From JAPUDQ01 sp964535835 (lineage in GTDB: Bacteria; Patescibacteriota; Saccharimonadia; Saccharimonadales; Saccharimonadaceae): DNA of 12,882 nt. Under the pieces are notes generated by a model. It had not been told where the DNA came from and did not search any database. It was given only the letters and a program-made list of their open reading frames with translations. Positions 12,773 to 12,882 of this stretch are shown one piece after another; position 1 is the first letter of the stretch; each line of letters starts with the position of its first letter. Location of the stretch: contig CAZHUZ010000018.1 in the NCBI GenBank assembly GCA_964535835.1, positions 1 through 12,882 of the forward strand, written 5' to 3'. The position numbers and the translations under genes are program-made.

Positions 12773-12882
12773 TATTCTTCCACTGTAACAAGCTGAGTAT
12801 ACTTGTAGGTAACAGAGTATGCCGTATAAGCAAAAGCGCTATATGTTGCATAAAATACACTTGTCATGCGCTATATATAGGG

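Noticed and set aside
12819..12882. Possible start of a plus-strand gene (MPYKQKRYMLHK...) at the window edge
   Set aside because: An ATG with TATACT at 12798-12803 upstream and 21 open codons, but it is cut by the window, too short, and without recognisable protein text. A second ATA-rich promoter-like stretch (TTGTCA at 12861) and a 9-bp direct repeat GCGCTATAT (12836, 12868) make it just as likely to be intergenic.
1..12882. CRISPR array, tRNA, rRNA, transposon ends
   Set aside because: Scanned both strands by eye; no regularly spaced repeats of CRISPR length, no cloverleaf I could support, no transposase. The only tandem repeat is the 7-bp array after ftsZ.

Overview
The window looks like a chromosomal segment of a Candidate Phyla Radiation (Patescibacteria) bacterium, most likely Candidatus Saccharibacteria (TM7). 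That is an inference from compact core genes in short operons (rpsU-yqeY-membrane protein-adk-map, then ftsA and ftsZ), a lid-less adenylate kinase, a winged-helix gene coupled to recJ, and the scarcity of Shine-Dalgarno sequences before housekeeping genes. No 16S rRNA or other decisive marker is present. All intact genes read with the standard bacterial code.

Layout. Minus strand, 1-2117: the start of a peptide deformylase gene (def, cut by the window edge) and, upstream of it, the helicase gene priA. Plus strand, 2252-5089: a predicted phosphoribosyltransferase, a small winged-helix protein and recJ. Region 5090-6530 is an island of different character: a tiny plus-strand zinc-ribbon-like frame that seems frameshifted, two GC-rich hairpins, and a minus-strand SPFH/stomatin-like membrane protein with a near-consensus promoter, a leader hairpin and a strong Shine-Dalgarno site. 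Region 6569-7389 (minus) holds an intact 102-residue hypothetical gene downstream of a 170-codon frame broken by two in-frame stops. From 7492 to 12407 (plus) run rpsU, yqeY, a two-helix membrane protein, adk, map, ftsA and ftsZ: translation, nucleotide balance, N-terminal Met removal and divisome assembly. After ftsZ come a 7-bp tandem repeat, a convergent hairpin and a previously uncalled 46-residue Cys-rich minus-strand gene with its own promoter and Shine-Dalgarno site.

Two expression styles coexist. Core genes (def, probably priA, the phosphoribosyltransferase gene, rpsU, ftsA) have a -10 box so close to the ATG that the mRNA should be leaderless or nearly so. The GC-rich accessory genes (SPFH, the 46-residue protein, the zinc-ribbon frame) have leaders of roughly 40-80 nt, clear Shine-Dalgarno sites and hairpins downstream, as expected of acquired cassettes placed between core genes.

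I saw no tRNA, rRNA, CRISPR array, transposase or phage structural gene. The most interesting signals are the leaderless/Shine-Dalgarno split, the twice-interrupted frame at 6877-7389, the two tiny Cys-rich frames, and a 17-bp motif shared by two distant divergent promoter regions.
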